This document shows positions 51,732 to 64,000 of a DNA stretch of 64,000 bases, piece after piece. Position 1 is the stretch's first letter; each line of letters opens with the position of its first letter. The translations under genes were made by a program, and so were the position numbers. The stretch spans positions 1,539,001 to 1,603,000 of the forward strand of contig BDSL01000012.1 in assembly GCA_003116995.1 (NCBI GenBank), in the 5' to 3' direction. The stretch is from Yamagishiella unicocca (Eukaryota; Chlorophyta; Chlorophyceae; Chlamydomonadales; Volvocaceae). The notes under the pieces were generated by a model, which had not been told where the DNA came from, did not search any database, and was given only the letters and a program-made list of their open reading frames with translations.

Positions 51732-54700
51732 ATGGAAGGCTTTGCTCTTGCGAACCCTGCCGCCGCACGGCGGCAGGCTTCGGGAGCAGATACAGCGTTG
51801 TCAAATGCTGTCACTAGCGTTACGGTGTCGCAGCAGGAGTCGGAAGGGCAGGCCTCAGAGCCGGCTGCAGGCAGCACTGGCGAGCCACCAAGCCCGGTAG
51901 GCTAACTAAATTATGTATTGAACTTCAAGCAGGTCATCTGTCGTGATCCAGGATTGCGCAGGTGGCAGACGGTTAAGCGCAATTGCCTAACTCGTAAATT
52001 ATTGTCCTGTGGCCCCCAACTGAATTGTAGCGGGCAGCACGGAGTCAAGTTTCAACGGCTGTGTCGTTCGAGGGCGCACGAGCTGCCGGCTCGGCCGTTC
52101 AACCGGAGCGGTCGGTAGACGAGGACAGCGCTCTGTCAGCTGCTGAACCTGACGGTGAGGCTCTGCTCGACGATGTAATATTTCACTTTGGAAGGCAACG
52201 CTTTGTATAGCGCCCGAACGCTGTGCGTGCAAATCAGGCAAGTTCATCGACCTCCACATTTCCCGCACCCACTGCAGGGCCGGTGCGTTCAAACCGCCTT
52301 CAACAGGGCCCTCGGCCCGCAAACAGCCTCATATCCACGGCTGTCCACCCAACAATGCGCAACACAAACAACGGCAACAAGCACCACCAGCTGGCGTCTC
52401 CTCTCCAACAGCAGCAGCAGCAACAGCAGCCGCACTACGCGCTGCCGGCAGCACCCAATCACGCGCCTTACGGGCGCGGCGCCGGCCTCACCGCAGACCA
52501 TTACGCCTCCTCCCCTGAAGTCCAGCGGCCCCACAGCATCACGTCGCATGCCGCGGAAACCCGGGGCGAGGGCCACGGCCACGGCGGGCGCGGCGGGATT
52601 GATCAGGCGGCCGGTCCCGGCCACGGACCTCGCGCGCACCCCGCACGGTCAAACGTCCGCGGTGCTACCCCAGCTTCCGTGTACGGCAAACTCCAGGCCC
52701 CAGGAATGCCCCCGGGCCCTGCCTCCCCCCGGAAGCCCCGAAACCAGCACAGCCTGCACGTGAGTGGGTAGAGGCTCGGGCGGCACAGGAGATGCGTGCG
52801 GGGGGCCAGGGGAGGTATCCTAAACTGTGTTGGAATGCACCTGCGTTTGGCCTGTCATATCGCGCCTGGTAGCTCGGGCTGGAACACCGCGGGTAGCAGC
52901 TGTTGCGCGCGCGTCATGGGGGTGTCCGTCAGCCGCCCCCCCCCGCCACCCTTAAGAAAAGCCCATTGTCGAGTAACTGGTTCTTTTCGAAAAAACAATT
53001 ATCGAGTAACTGGTTCTTTTCTTTAACCCCCGCCACCATCCCATGTGTCGCGACCACTTTGGCGCGAATCGCACCAGCTCATGCGTCAACTCGCTCGCCG
53101 CCGTGATCGGCGCTGCTAAGGCAAAGGCACCTTGAAACATTGTCATTGACCACTTCTCGCAGTGGGCGGCTGGCGCTGCCGGCGGCGGCGCGGGTGCGGC
53201 TGTCATGGACCCCGCAACAGCCGCGGCGGCAGCCGCGGCTGCCTATCTGGGTAACGGGCTGGTGGGGGGCTGGGATTTGGTACAGGGGTTGGGGCGCGGC
53301 TCACAGAGCCTCGCTCCCGGCGGTCACGGCCAGTCGGCGCTCCCGCACTCGTTTCTGGCGGCAGCGGCGGCGGCGGCCGCAGGGCCCTCAGCCAGCGGCG
53401 CCCCAGGCGCGCTGCCGCCGGCGTTCAACCTAGCCGCGCTTGGCCAGCTGCAGCAGCTGCAGGCTGCCAGCATGCACCAGCACGCAGCGGCGGCATCTGC
53501 CGTGGGCACCGCCGGCGACGCGGGGAATGCGGCAGGCCTAGGAGGTGGCCCGCGTGCCCGGATGGCCTGGCACGCCGCTGAGCACGGCGGCGGAGCTAGC
53601 GGGACGGGGCAGCAGCAGCAGCAGCCGTCGCTGCAGGCCCCGGCAATGTCCCCACACCACCATCACCAGCTCCTACTGCCGCCGCCGCCGCCGCTGCCAC
53701 AAGCACCCACAGCCGCCGTATCAGCCGACGGCGATGTAGCTGGCAGCAGCGCGCATGGCGGCGGCTGTGGAGGCGGCGGCGCGGCAGTGACTGGACCCGC
53801 GGCTGGCATGAGGGCCGGGCCGTCAGCCTCCGCCCGACCACCCGACCTGCCGAAGGACTGGTCGTCGCGGCGGCTCAGCGGTGGTCCAGCTGGAGGATCT
53901 CCGTATGGTTTGCAGGCTGCGATCCTGGGTACGGCGTACAGCGGGAACCGCGGGACCAACCAGTTTGGGCTGACGGACATGCACGGGCTCCAGGGGCTGC
54001 TCATGAGCGCTTCTATGACGGCAGCGGCTGCGGCCGCCGCAGGCGGGGCCGGCGGCGGCGGCGGCGCTACGAACGGCGGTGGCGGCGGAAGCGCGGCCGG
54101 GCACGTGAGCATCAAGTCCGAGCCGCAGGGTCTGGCCCTCGCGGCGCTGCAGCAGCAGCAGCCACCGCAGCACCCGCAGCCGGGCGCGCACCAGCAGCAG
54201 GCGACGTCAGGGCATGGGCAGAAGCTGAGCGAGGCTGCCGGAGGTGGCAGCGGCGCTGCGGCCGCCGCCCTCGGGGCTTGCCTCGGGTCGGGCGCTGCGG
54301 CGACCAGCGACGCGGCTACTGCGGCCGCGCTGCACGCCGCGGCTGTAGCTGTCGCCGGAGGCGCCATCACCGCCACCTCGGCCTGCAGCGCTGGCAACGG
54401 AGGCGCCGGCGGCAACAGCGCGCCGCCTGGCGCGGGTGCGGTCTTAGCCCACCCGCCGATGCACTTGTACCTGCCGGTGATGCTTCCCTTTGGCTTGGTC
54501 AACGCCCAAATGGCTCTGACCCAAGCGGCGGCCGCAGCAGCAGCGGGACCAGCGACCCACGTCGCAGCAGCACAGGCAGCTGGCTTGGCGGGGGATGCGG
54601 GCGCCGGCGGTGCCGACGAACTGGTTTCCTCTCAATCCCCCGGTGCCGGCTCCCCCAACGGCCCCTCGGGCGCGGTTGCTGCCGCGGCAGCAGCCTCGAC

Positions 54701-57700
54701 GCAGGCCCTGGACACATCGCAGAAGCACTTACTGCAGTCCGAACACGAGTCCGCGCGCCAGGCGGCTGCCGGCACGTCCGGAGGGGCGGGCAGCAACGGC
54801 GGCGGCGGCGGTCGGCAGCAGCCAACGGCATGTGCCGCGGCTTCTGCCGCGCGTGGGATCGGCGGCGGCAACGCCGGCGGCGCCGGGGGGCCAGTTGTAG
54901 GGTCGCACGGGACGGCTGCCGCGGCGATGGCTGCTGAAGCAGGCCAAGGGACGTTGGCAGGCGCCGCCGACGCCGTAGGAGCTGCTATGGATGGTGGTGC
55001 GAGCCAGGCATTGTCGCAGCACAGCACCCGAAGCAACCCTGGTCCTCACGGCAGGGGCGGTGCTATGGGTGCAGGAAGCCCGGAGGTTGATGCGCCGGCG
55101 GCCATGGCCGGCCCAGCTGCGTCGGCCGCGGCGACGGCGACGGCGTCTGTGTCGGCGGCCGGCGGTGGCGGCGGCATGCCGCCGCCCGACGCCGACATGA
55201 ACTATCCCGGCGAAGGTGCCGGCGGCGGCTTCGACGGGGGTGGCGCTGCGGCAGGCTTCGGCGGCATGGCACTCGGGGGAAATCCCAACCACCACAACAA
55301 CGTAACCAACAACGGCCACAGTAACGCCTACGGCGCTGGTCCGTCCATGACCCACACCGCGGACTACCGCTCGCACCTCCAGGTGGCACTCAGTTTGCTG
55401 CTCCAGGCCACGTCAGCAGCGTACAACAGCCAGCGGCAAAGCGGGATCGCGGGCGCCAACGAGGGCTCCGGCATCTTCGCAGCGGCAGGCCAGCAGGCGT
55501 CAGCCAGCAATGCGATGGGGCAGGAGGTGAGCGACGGCGGCGGCGGCAGCGGAATCGCGGCTGGCGGCGCGGGGGCCGGCGTCGAGTGCAGCGGAGCGGG
55601 AGGCATTGGCGGCAGCGGCAGTGGCGCCGGGCGCGGCGGCGCCGTCGCCGCCGGCGGGATGGCTGGTAATGGCGGCGGCGGCGGTGCTGCTGCTGTCAAC
55701 CACGCCGGCGGCGGTGCAGCTGTGGCGGCGACGACGGGAGCTCAGTCAATGCACGGCGCCGGGATCGGTCCGGCTCCGGCAGTCGTGGAGCCCATGGACA
55801 CGGAGGGGCAGGTGGTGGATCAAGCCCCCCAGGCAGCGAGCCACGGGATGCAAGCCAGCCCGGGCGTCGTAGACGCCCATGGGGTGGGTGCTGGTCCGGA
55901 GATCGGTGGAGGTGGTGCAGCGGGCGGCGGCGGCAGCCCAGCGGCGTATCAGGCCCCCCAGTGGTCCACGCAACGAGGCGGCGGCGGCGCTGGCGGCGCT
56001 GGCGCGAGGTCGGTTATGCACGGCAGCAGCGGCGCCGCCGCCGGTCATGCCGGCCGCGGCAGCAACCACCACGGCGGCGGAGGCGGCGGTACTTTGGCGC
56101 ATGGAAACCCGCCGCCGCACCACCACCACCACCACACGCACGCTCCCCTGCACGCGCACGCGTACCACCACCACCGCACCAGCGGCGCGGCCGGCGGGAG
56201 CGGCAACGGCGCCGGCAAGAACGGCGCCGGCAGCGGCGGTACGGAAGGCGGCTGCAGGCCCAGCGTGGCGGAGCTTGCCGGCGGGTTGCCGCCCGGGCAC
56301 GGCGAGGAGGCGGGGACCGCCGCCGCTGCCGCCGGCGCCAGCGTCGGCAGCGCCGGCGGCGCCGCCGGCGGCGACGGCGAGCAGGCTGACAACAACTCGG
56401 CCCTGCAGCTGGACGCTGAGGGGGGGCACCCGGCGGCGTCCGTGCATGCCACCGTGATAGCGGAGGGCAGCGATGCGTCGGAGGAGGGCGGCGGCGGCGA
56501 CGACAGCGGGTCGATGGAGGTGCCGCCGGCGGCGGCGCGCGGGCTGGACGGCGGCGGCGGCGGCGGTGGAGGAAGCATGGGCGGTGACGGCGGCGTCGGG
56601 AGCAGCAGAGCGGCAGCGGCGGCAGGGCTGGGCGAGATCGTGAACCAGCGGTTCGACGGCTCAAGGTACCGTGCGTGCGGCTGTCGAAGAGTGTGGGCGC
56701 TAGGGGCATATGGTGTGCAGCGGCACTTGCTTGTTTAGGCAAGCCGAGGTTCGCGCCCCGTTCGTGGTCCTTGAACCATTGACCATCATGCCTGACGGGA
56801 GCCACTCCGCGCTGGTTTTGCCACGCGCACACACACGCACACCTCCACGTTTTTGCAACCTCCCCTTGCTTGGCTGCAGGTCCCGTTCCAGGGAGGGCCA
56901 GGCTTCCAAGCAGCAGCACGACCAGCAGCTGCTGCTGCTCCAGGGCCAGCCGGCCGCCGGCGCCGGGCTGGGTGTGGTGGGCAGCCACCACGCGGTCGTC
57001 AGGAGCCCCGCGCGCCACATGGGTGCGTTCCGGGAGCTCTTTCTCCTATGCCGTTTCCATGGCATTTCCATTTCTCGCTAACCCCCACTTTCCTTCCCGC
57101 CCCCAGGCGTCCCTGACCCACGGGACTCGAGCATGGGTATGGCCGCCGGGCCCTCGCACGACGGCACCGGCAGCGGCAGCAACGGAGCCACGACCAGTGA
57201 CACGGTGGACATGGCTGAGGACGACAGCCGCATGGGCTCGGCTTCGGAGCACGCGGATTCGGGGATGGGCGCCGACCCACGGGACATGATGCTGACCGAC
57301 GAGAATCTCCTGCCGCTGGACGAGCACGGCGGCGAGAACGGCGGCGCCGTCGGCGGCGGCGTTGAGGACGTGGAGGAGCGGGGAGACGACAACGACAATG
57401 CCGGGAGCGCTGACGGCGATGGCGGCGAGGAGGGGGACCACGTGGGTGACGGCGACGGTGGCGCGCGCACGAGCGTGGGGCCGGCGGCGGCGCTGCTGGG
57501 GATGCTTGGCGGCGGCGGTGGCGGCGCGAGCACTGGGCACATGGCGGATCCTGCCGGGAGGAGCGAGGGCAAGGGCTCTCCTGTGGATAAGGTACGGGGT
57601 TTGGCGCCGGAGATTGTGTTTCGGGGAGAGCGAACGAAGAGCGTCAGTAACCGAGGCGAGGCCAGGCACATGTGAGGGCGAGGCAGGCGGTGAAGCAGGG

Positions 57701-60700
57701 GCACTACAGGAGTACAATGAGAGCCAAGTTGGAAACGAGGAAGGCTGCCTGTGTTTGTGCTCTGTGTTAAGGTTGCCGTACCGTGGGGTGCGTCGGTTGT
57801 TTCGTCGCGTAAGTGGCGCAGCGGTATGGCGCCTGGCCCACTCGGAGTGGCAGTCACCAACATGGCCCGTCCCCGCCCTCTCCCGCGGCGTATCACCACC
57901 ACCGCCCCCTCCCTCGGCAGGCCGCCAGCCACCACCCCGACACGACCACACCGCCAGACCACGCCCGCCACCACCATCACCACCACCACCACCAGACCAC
58001 GCCCCAGGAGCCCTCCTCAGCCGCCGGCGGCGGAGGTGGCGCCGGCGCAGGCGCCGGCGTACGCGCCTCCAACAGCGCTACCGCCCGCCACACCCACCAC
58101 CTGCAGCAGCTCTCGCACCATCACGCCGCAGCGGTCTCTCTGTACGGCGCCGCTGCCGCCGCCGCCGCAGGCGGCGGCGGCGGGGCCGTAGGCCCCGCCG
58201 CCAGCGGCGCCGCAGGCGCCGCTGGCCCGCTGCGTGGCCTGCTGCTACCCGGCGGCCCCTCCTACCGGCCGGGTGACGCGGCGGCGCTGCCCGACCGGGG
58301 CAGCCCGGCGCCGCAGCAGGTGCAGCTGCAGGCCGCCAACAGCACGGCCATGAGCCCGCTGCTGCTGCACGGCCACATCGCCTCGCCGCGCAGGCTGGGC
58401 GGCGGCGGCGGCGGCGGCGAGGAGCTGGAGGAGCGAAGGGCGGCGGGGCTCCACGCGCATGCGCACTGGGACGAGCGCCGGGCGGCCGCCGCCGGCGCAG
58501 GCCCTGCGTTCAGTGCCTCCAACGCGGACCGCAACCTGGCAGGTGCGCCATCGCGATTGCCTTCCAAAGCCACGCGTCTCCAAAGCGCTGTTCGCAAGCC
58601 TGCAAGGGCACAAAAACCCACATGAGCACATCCGACGGGGTGGGGCCTGACCTGCCCTGTGTTCTCCCCCCTGCAGACGAGCCGGCCGCCAACGGCGCAG
58701 GTGGCTGCCAGACGTCCCGCGGCACCGGTGCCGGCGCCAAGCAGGCATCGGGTGCTGCGGGCGGCGGCACTGCAGGTGCCTTGACGGGCGCGGCGGCTTC
58801 CGTCGCCGCCGGGATTGAGGGCGGCGGAGCTGCCGCGCCGACGGAGGGCGGCTTGAAGTCTTCCAGCCAGGAGGCCGCAGGCAGCGTGCGCCCTCGCCCC
58901 TCCCATTTTGCAGACCCCCGGCGGCGGCAGCAGCAGCACCAGTCGGGTGGGGAGCCCCTGGCTGCTCACCCGCATCCACACGCGCAGCAGCAGCACCACC
59001 ACAACAACCACCCGCAGCAGCAGTCGCAGCAGGCCGTGGCGATGGGCGGTGAGCCGCAGTGCGACCACGCTAGCGCGCACAACAACCCGCAGCACCATTC
59101 ACAGCCAGGCAACCACCGCCGGCCCGAGCCAACCGCCAACGACAATACGACCCTGGCCGCGCTCGGCCTCGCTGCCCTGCACCCCACGAGCGTCTTGACG
59201 ACTGCATCGCAGCCAGCTCCCATCAACCAGCTGCTCCAGCTGCAGCAGCAGCCAGAGTCCGCCAGCCGCCTTGGCGGCGGCGACGCCGGCGCCAACGCCG
59301 CCAGCGCAGGCGCCGAGGCAGTTGACGCGGCGGCCGACGGCGGGCCGCAGGCCGCCGAGATGCACGCGACCCATGGGTCGGCCGGAGACGCCAACGGCTT
59401 CTTCGACAACCGCGCCTCGCAGGACGCGGTGCCGCAGGTGACTGAGATCCACGGCGCCTTCCCTGGCATGGCCGCGGCGACGGCGGCGGAGGCCGTGGCG
59501 GCGGCGGCAGCCGACGCGCAGTGCAGCTGGCAGCGAGGGGGCGAGGAGCGCATGCAGAGCGGCTCCCCCGGCGGCCCCAGCCTCTCCGCCGTCATGCCGC
59601 AGTTCACAGAAGTCCACGGCGCCTTCACGCGTACGGCAGGTACGGCGGCGGAGGCGCAGGCGGGGCTGCTTCGCGGCGGCGGCAAGAGCAGCGGCGGAGG
59701 CGACGGCGGCGGCGGTACGGACGACCCAGGCGCCGCTGACGGCGGCGGCGGCGGCAGGCCCGGCGATGCGGCTGGGCGCGGCCCTGGGTCGCAGAACGGG
59801 GCGAGGGGTACGTGCGGCGGTGGGGTCACGGGCAGCGTGGACGGCTCAGCGGGGGAAGGCGGCGCGCACCCTGGTCGTGGTGCGGCTAGGGACCAGCGGC
59901 TGCAGCGGCACCACGGGGCTGCAGCCAGCGGCGACAGAGGCGAGGAGGGCCAGGAGCAGCTGCAGAGAGCCAGCGGCGCGGGCGGGGCCGGCGGAGGCCG
60001 TCACGAGGCTGGCAGCGGCGCGGGTAACAGCAACGCCAAGGCGCAATCCGCGCTGCACCCAATACCTGCGGGCGGAGTGACGGGGCGCGGCGGCGGAGGC
60101 GGAGGAGGGGGTGTGGGCTTGGCGTTGCGGTCGGGCCGCGCCCGCGGCGGCCATGACGGAGCAGCGGCGGCGGCGGTAGCGGCGGTGCACCATCGCGGCG
60201 GCGGCGGCGCGCCTCGGTCCGTCGGCGGCCACGGCAGCAACGGCGTGGCTCGTCCACTGTACGACGATCGCGCCGCCGAGGCGGCCGTGTCGCAAAGCGG
60301 CGAGGCGATGGTGTTGCCGTCCGTACACGCCAACGGTGCCGCGGCGGCGGCGGCGACGACGGCGACGACCGCGCTAGCCGCAGCGGATGCCGCGGCTGTC
60401 GACAAGCCCCAGACGAGCCGCCTGGGCGGCGCGCACCATGCCGGGACCGCTGGTCCAGCCAGGTCAGGGGCCGCCAGCGGCGGTGGCGGCGGCGCTGCGG
60501 ATGACGGGTGGCGGCGGAGGCACGCGGTTGGACCGGCTGGGCGAGCCTCGCCCAGCAGGGCGCTGCATCAGCTGCCGCCGCCACAGCAGCCGGCTCCGTT
60601 TGCTGGAGGCGGCGGTGGCGGCGCGGGCGGCGGCGGGCATCAGGCGCACAACACGCATGCCGCCGAGGCGCCGCTGTCCACGCAGGCCAATGCGTACGGC

Positions 60701-61441
60701 GGGTACGATGACGAGTACGACTCTGATGGAGAAAGGCGGCGAGCCGAGGGGCCACCGCAGCCGCAGATGACCATCCTGGTAACCTCCCATGCCGCCAACT
60801 CGCACCACACGGTCAGTGGCGGCACTGCCGTGGTTTCGGAGGCCGATAATGGCGGCGCTATTGGCGGCGCTGCCGGCGTAGCTGCGGGCGGCGCGGGCGG
60901 CAGCCCCGCTGTCGCCGCGTGGGAGGAGGAGTTTGACGGCCCCCACCGACCCACGGGTCGCTTTGGTGCGCAACAGCAGGGCAGCTGGCGGGGAGGGGAG
61001 GGCACCGGAGGCGTTGGGGGACCCGCCAAGTCGGCGGTCATGTCGTCAGGGCGGGTCGAAGAGCACGCCGTCAACCAGCATTCGGCGCCCAACAGCCACC
61101 ACCACAACCACCTAACGTACGGCCAACTGCAACCGCAACCGAACCACTACGCCGCGAGCCAACCGGCTCCGCAACGTTCTCGGCGGGCTGACGCCGGCGG
61201 CCAGACCAACGCGATGGAGGTCGACGGCGGGGGGGCTGCGGCAGCCGCCAGCGGCCGTGGTGACGGCGGCGGCAGCGGCCGCCGAGGGGGCCGGGGGAGA
61301 ACGCGGGGGGAAAAGCGGAAGCGGGCCCGGGCGTCTCTTGACAGTGGTGAGGACGGCGGCGGTGTCGGCACTCAGGGGGGAGACGGAGAGGTTGAGAAGC
61401 GCCGTGCATCGGCGGCAGCGCCGGCAGGTGATGGTCTCTAA
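51732..61441 (+). CDS. Giant low-complexity (Ala/Gly/Gln/His) protein, probably nuclear
   Basis: Eight exons: 51732-51896, 52031-52174, 52238-52759, 53163-56665, 56880-57022, 57107-57591, 57921-58542, 58677-61441 (TAA); 8349 nt, 2782 aa, every phase consistent. It starts MEGFALANPAAARRQASGAD. Most of it is Ala/Gly/Ser runs with Gln and His tracts, but there are less repetitive islands: SPRKPRNQHSLH (end of exon 3), RPPDLPKDWSSRRLSGG and TNQFGLTDMHGLQGLL (exon 4), EIVNQRFDGSRSRSREGQ (exons 4/5) and MMLTDENLLPLDEHG (exon 6). Exon 8 holds a duplicated motif, PQVTEIHGAFPGMA and PQFTEVHGAFTRTA, and near the end RGRTRGEKRKRARA, a good nuclear-localisation-type cluster. No MYB, GARP, SBP, RWP-RK or other DNA-binding domain was seen. 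Volvocine transcriptional regulators often have such filler, so a regulator is a guess. I do not recognise the gene. Confidence 0.82.
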
Positions 61442-64000
61442 CAGCAAACATATGTGGTGACGGGGTTACTGCGGGCGGAGGACGGAGGGGTGCGCGGGAA
61501 AGTTGGTAACGCTGGAAAGTTGGTACCAATGGTCGACAATCGGTACAAACACTGGTTCTACCAATTGTACGAACAATGGTACGACCGATGGTACGACAGT
61601 AACATGAAGGAAGATCCTGGTTAGGCTGCGTGAGCGGCTCGGAGGTACGAAGGCGCCATTCGCCTGTGCCGCCGCCCGTTGCCACCGCAGCGGGACAGTC
61701 TGACAGAGGGGCGGTTTCGGAGCGTTGAGAACGTGGTTTGCTGCCTAGCTCGAATCGGAGCCGCCTGGAGGCCCAGCGGTCGCGGCTGGCCGCGGATCGG
61801 TGTTGAAGAACCAAGATCTCATCGATGTGGTGATGACGTCCACTAGGCGTAAAGCGCCGTATACTCTCCTGAGGCAAATCGTCGTCGACATTGTGCGATG
61901 TGAGCTTCCAGGGATGCGCCGCCCACCATATGTACAGTGCCATACGGTGCCGTATCGTGGTCGTACACTTTAGCGATTCGTGGGCTGCATCAGGGCGGAG
62001 CTGTTTTGTTGGAACTGCGAGACATGAGCAAAATCCGGCGACGGCCCGCGCAGATCACGGCTGGTTGCTCCGCATGCTCTGCTGATGTGTGCTTCCGCGC
62101 TGCTGATGGCTCGCCCTGCCACCTCCGGCAGGCCCAGCGGGCGCGAAAGCCATGAGGGGAGCCGCTTGCCGCCGACAATGTGGGGCGGAACGATGAGACA
62201 CCACCAACCATACTAACGAAAGGCACGGTTAGCACAGGGGCTGGCTCCGGCCTGCGCGGGGGACTTGCTCTTCAGCAGCAGGTGAATTTGACGCCGGTAG
62301 CTTTTGAGGCAGCCAGGCAGGCGGGCTGCGGATTAAAGGCGCGGGTACTGGTGGGTTGCGGTTGGTTTGAGGGTGTTCCGTCAACGGTGGCGCGTCCAGA
62401 TCTGAAAGCCGTCTGAGCTTTGTGCGGCTGCCGTTTGATGGCGTCTGTGGTGGGTCTGCCATGGAGCAAACAAGAGACGGAGTCAGAATGACGTGGGTGC
62501 ACCGGCCGGTCCACCGCGCTAGCGCGCCGAGCCCCTAGCCTGCACGGCCCAGGTAGGAGACGAGGAGGAAGTGGGGCAGGCAGGGCCAGAGCGCAGCATA
62601 CGGTACGTGCACCAGGGGCACGCCGGCGGGTCGGCTGTTGACAGGGGGGCGGAGTTTGCTGGTTTGCGACGACGTACCTGTCACGTGGGGCAGGCATCAC
62701 TTTCCGTGACGTATACGGGTTGGTACCGGTAGTACTGAGCCGCGGCTGCATGCTGTTTGTTCGGCCGGCGGTATGGGGACGGAAGGTAGAGGAGGCTAGG
62801 GCATTGCCAAGGGGGGCGCGGTTTTTCTTTTTCTCGGCTTTTTCAAACCGTAATCTGCTGGCAAGCAGGCTGGGAAGTGGGGACTTAGCTCGCTGTACGG
62901 CGGCGCAGGACTGTTATCACCAAGCGCCTGTTCGTGTGCCGTCAAAGCCACAGATCCCGTAGATGTTTTGCTGCTTCGCTCGCGGTGTGCTGCTTCGCTC
63001 GCGGTGTGCTGCTTCGCTCGCGGTGTGCTGTTTCGTTTGCTGTTTTCTCGCGCGTTCTTGTGTCCTTGCCGTGTTCAAGCGACTTCCCTCGTCAACGGCA
63101 GCGGAAGCGGCTGCTGGCGGCATGCGCTCCTAAGGGATTATAGGCAGCGCGCTGAGAGGAACGGCGCTGTAGCGTCACTCGACGCCTCCCTCCCGTTCCC
63201 TGAGCGACAATGACTGGGGGGAGCTGCGGCCGGTCGGGGCCTGCGGGGGGAGCACATTGCGCCCTGCGCTGTCCCGACGGAGGTCCGATGCCCAATGCAA
63301 TGAATTGCCGCACACCCGGGGAAATGCAGAGGACACGTACGGGGTTTCGTCTGGAGAAGTGGCTCATGACTTTGTTTTGGTCACGGGGCTTTAGTGGAGA
63401 CGGCTGTGTACGTGGTTCCGGCCGATGTCATCGTAGCGCTTCCGTCGCTGACGCTGCTGGCAACAAAGTAAAGTTGTGAGGAGCGTGGGGGATTAGGTAA
63501 GGGAAGTTGCGCTGCTGCGCTGAGGGAGGCGGCGGTGGCGGGATGCGCCCGGGGCCGCTTTCGGTGCCCTCGCAGTCGCAAGCCGGAAGGCCGTTATGGA
63601 GTATTGGGTTGCGCTGGCTTAGGACCTACACTTGCTGGCTTAGGACCTACGGCAGGCCTTTTAGGTGGGAGTGAATGTGTGCGCGGAACCACGTCAGCGT
63701 GTTTTGGGACGATGCCGGCAAGGCTGCTGCGGCGTTCCGCGCGAAGCTGCTGGCTGCGGCCAGGGTTGGGTTGCTTTGGTTGGGTTCGTTGGTTGTCGGC
63801 TAACGCCGTACAGTGGGTGTTGCTGTCCGCGGCTGTAGTCGCGATGTGTCCAATCCCCAGACCTGCAAGTATGTATGCGGGAAGGTTTTCCGGCCGCAGG
63901 AGAGCGCCTCGTTTAGGGCGTCTTCACGCAGCGGCGCCCAAGGCCTCCGTCTGCAGGAGAACCTGCCGGAAGAAGAGCGCGGGCTTGAAGGTCGGTCTCT
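61442..64000. other. 3' flank, no gene recognised
   Basis: It holds the 3' UTR of the giant gene and further non-coding-looking sequence. Imperfect GGTACGAC/AATGGTAC repeats at 61505-61605, three 19-bp copies of GCTGCTTCGCTCGCGGTGT at 62971-63030, and a duplicated GCTGGCTTAGGACCTAC at 63612-63650. No TGTAA signal was noticed just 3' of the stop codon. Short open frames (for example 63210-63479) lack any recognisable feature. Confidence 0.5.
62971..63030. repeat. 19-bp tandem repeat, three copies
   Basis: GCTGCTTCGCTCGCGGTGT is repeated three times with near identity and followed by decayed TTTCGTTTGCTGTTT. Confidence 0.85.

Noticed and set aside
53663..61943. Long antisense frames opposite the giant gene
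   Set aside because: GC-rich third positions keep antisense frames open. The sense exons have consistent phases and splice sites; the antisense frames have neither.
1..64000. tRNA or rRNA genes
   Set aside because: None seen on reading; no cloverleaf with A/B-box motifs or rRNA core sequence was recognised, though a covariance-model search was not possible.

Overview
The window looks like nuclear DNA of a volvocine green alga (Volvox/Gonium/Chlamydomonas group). This is inferred from GC-rich coding exons in genes with many small GT-AG introns, Ala/Gly/Gln/His-rich low-complexity protein segments, TGTAA poly(A)-type signals, introns full of minisatellites and short dispersed repeats, and plant-type telomere-like TTTAGGG motifs. 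Species was not determined. Gene models were built by hand from splice sites; most were checked because the summed exon lengths stay in frame.

Layout. 1-1953 (-): 5' part of a GPN3-type GPN-loop GTPase, running off the left edge. About 2955-5054 (+): an unidentified coiled-coil protein. 8282-13341 (-): MATE transporter copy 1 (651 aa, 9 exons). 15005-27188 (-): M1 zinc aminopeptidase of PepN type (at least 928 aa, 23 exons). 30208-37119 (-): MATE transporter copy 2 (711 aa, 11 exons). 38430 to about 40697 or beyond (+): BTB/POZ protein with an apparent one-base frameshift. About 42.0-43.4 kb (+): coding-like segments of unknown nature. 43236-45283 (-): an unidentified 295-aa protein with an acidic tail. 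45645-50070 (+): alpha/beta hydrolase with a plastid-like N terminus. 51732-61441 (+): a 2782-aa low-complexity protein with a basic, nuclear-localisation-like cluster near its C terminus. 61442-64000: no gene recognised.

Relations. The two MATE genes are paralogues flanking the aminopeptidase, and the length of every shared internal coding block is identical between them. Both start with plastid-transit-like segments, and the aminopeptidase probably does too, so this neighbourhood may serve the chloroplast envelope and stroma. No operon-like logic is expected. Two gene pairs are divergent with short shared upstream regions (GPN3/coiled-coil and acidic-tail protein/hydrolase).

The most unusual content is in the introns. 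Short repeat families sit 10-45 nt from splice junctions with the same end facing the exon. One aminopeptidase intron is almost entirely a 349-bp element with inverted ends. One intron present only in MATE copy 2 carries the same motif. Several minisatellites either begin exactly on a splice donor or lie between duplicated exon ends. Together these suggest intron-generating mobile elements (introner-like) and splice-site-seeded arrays.
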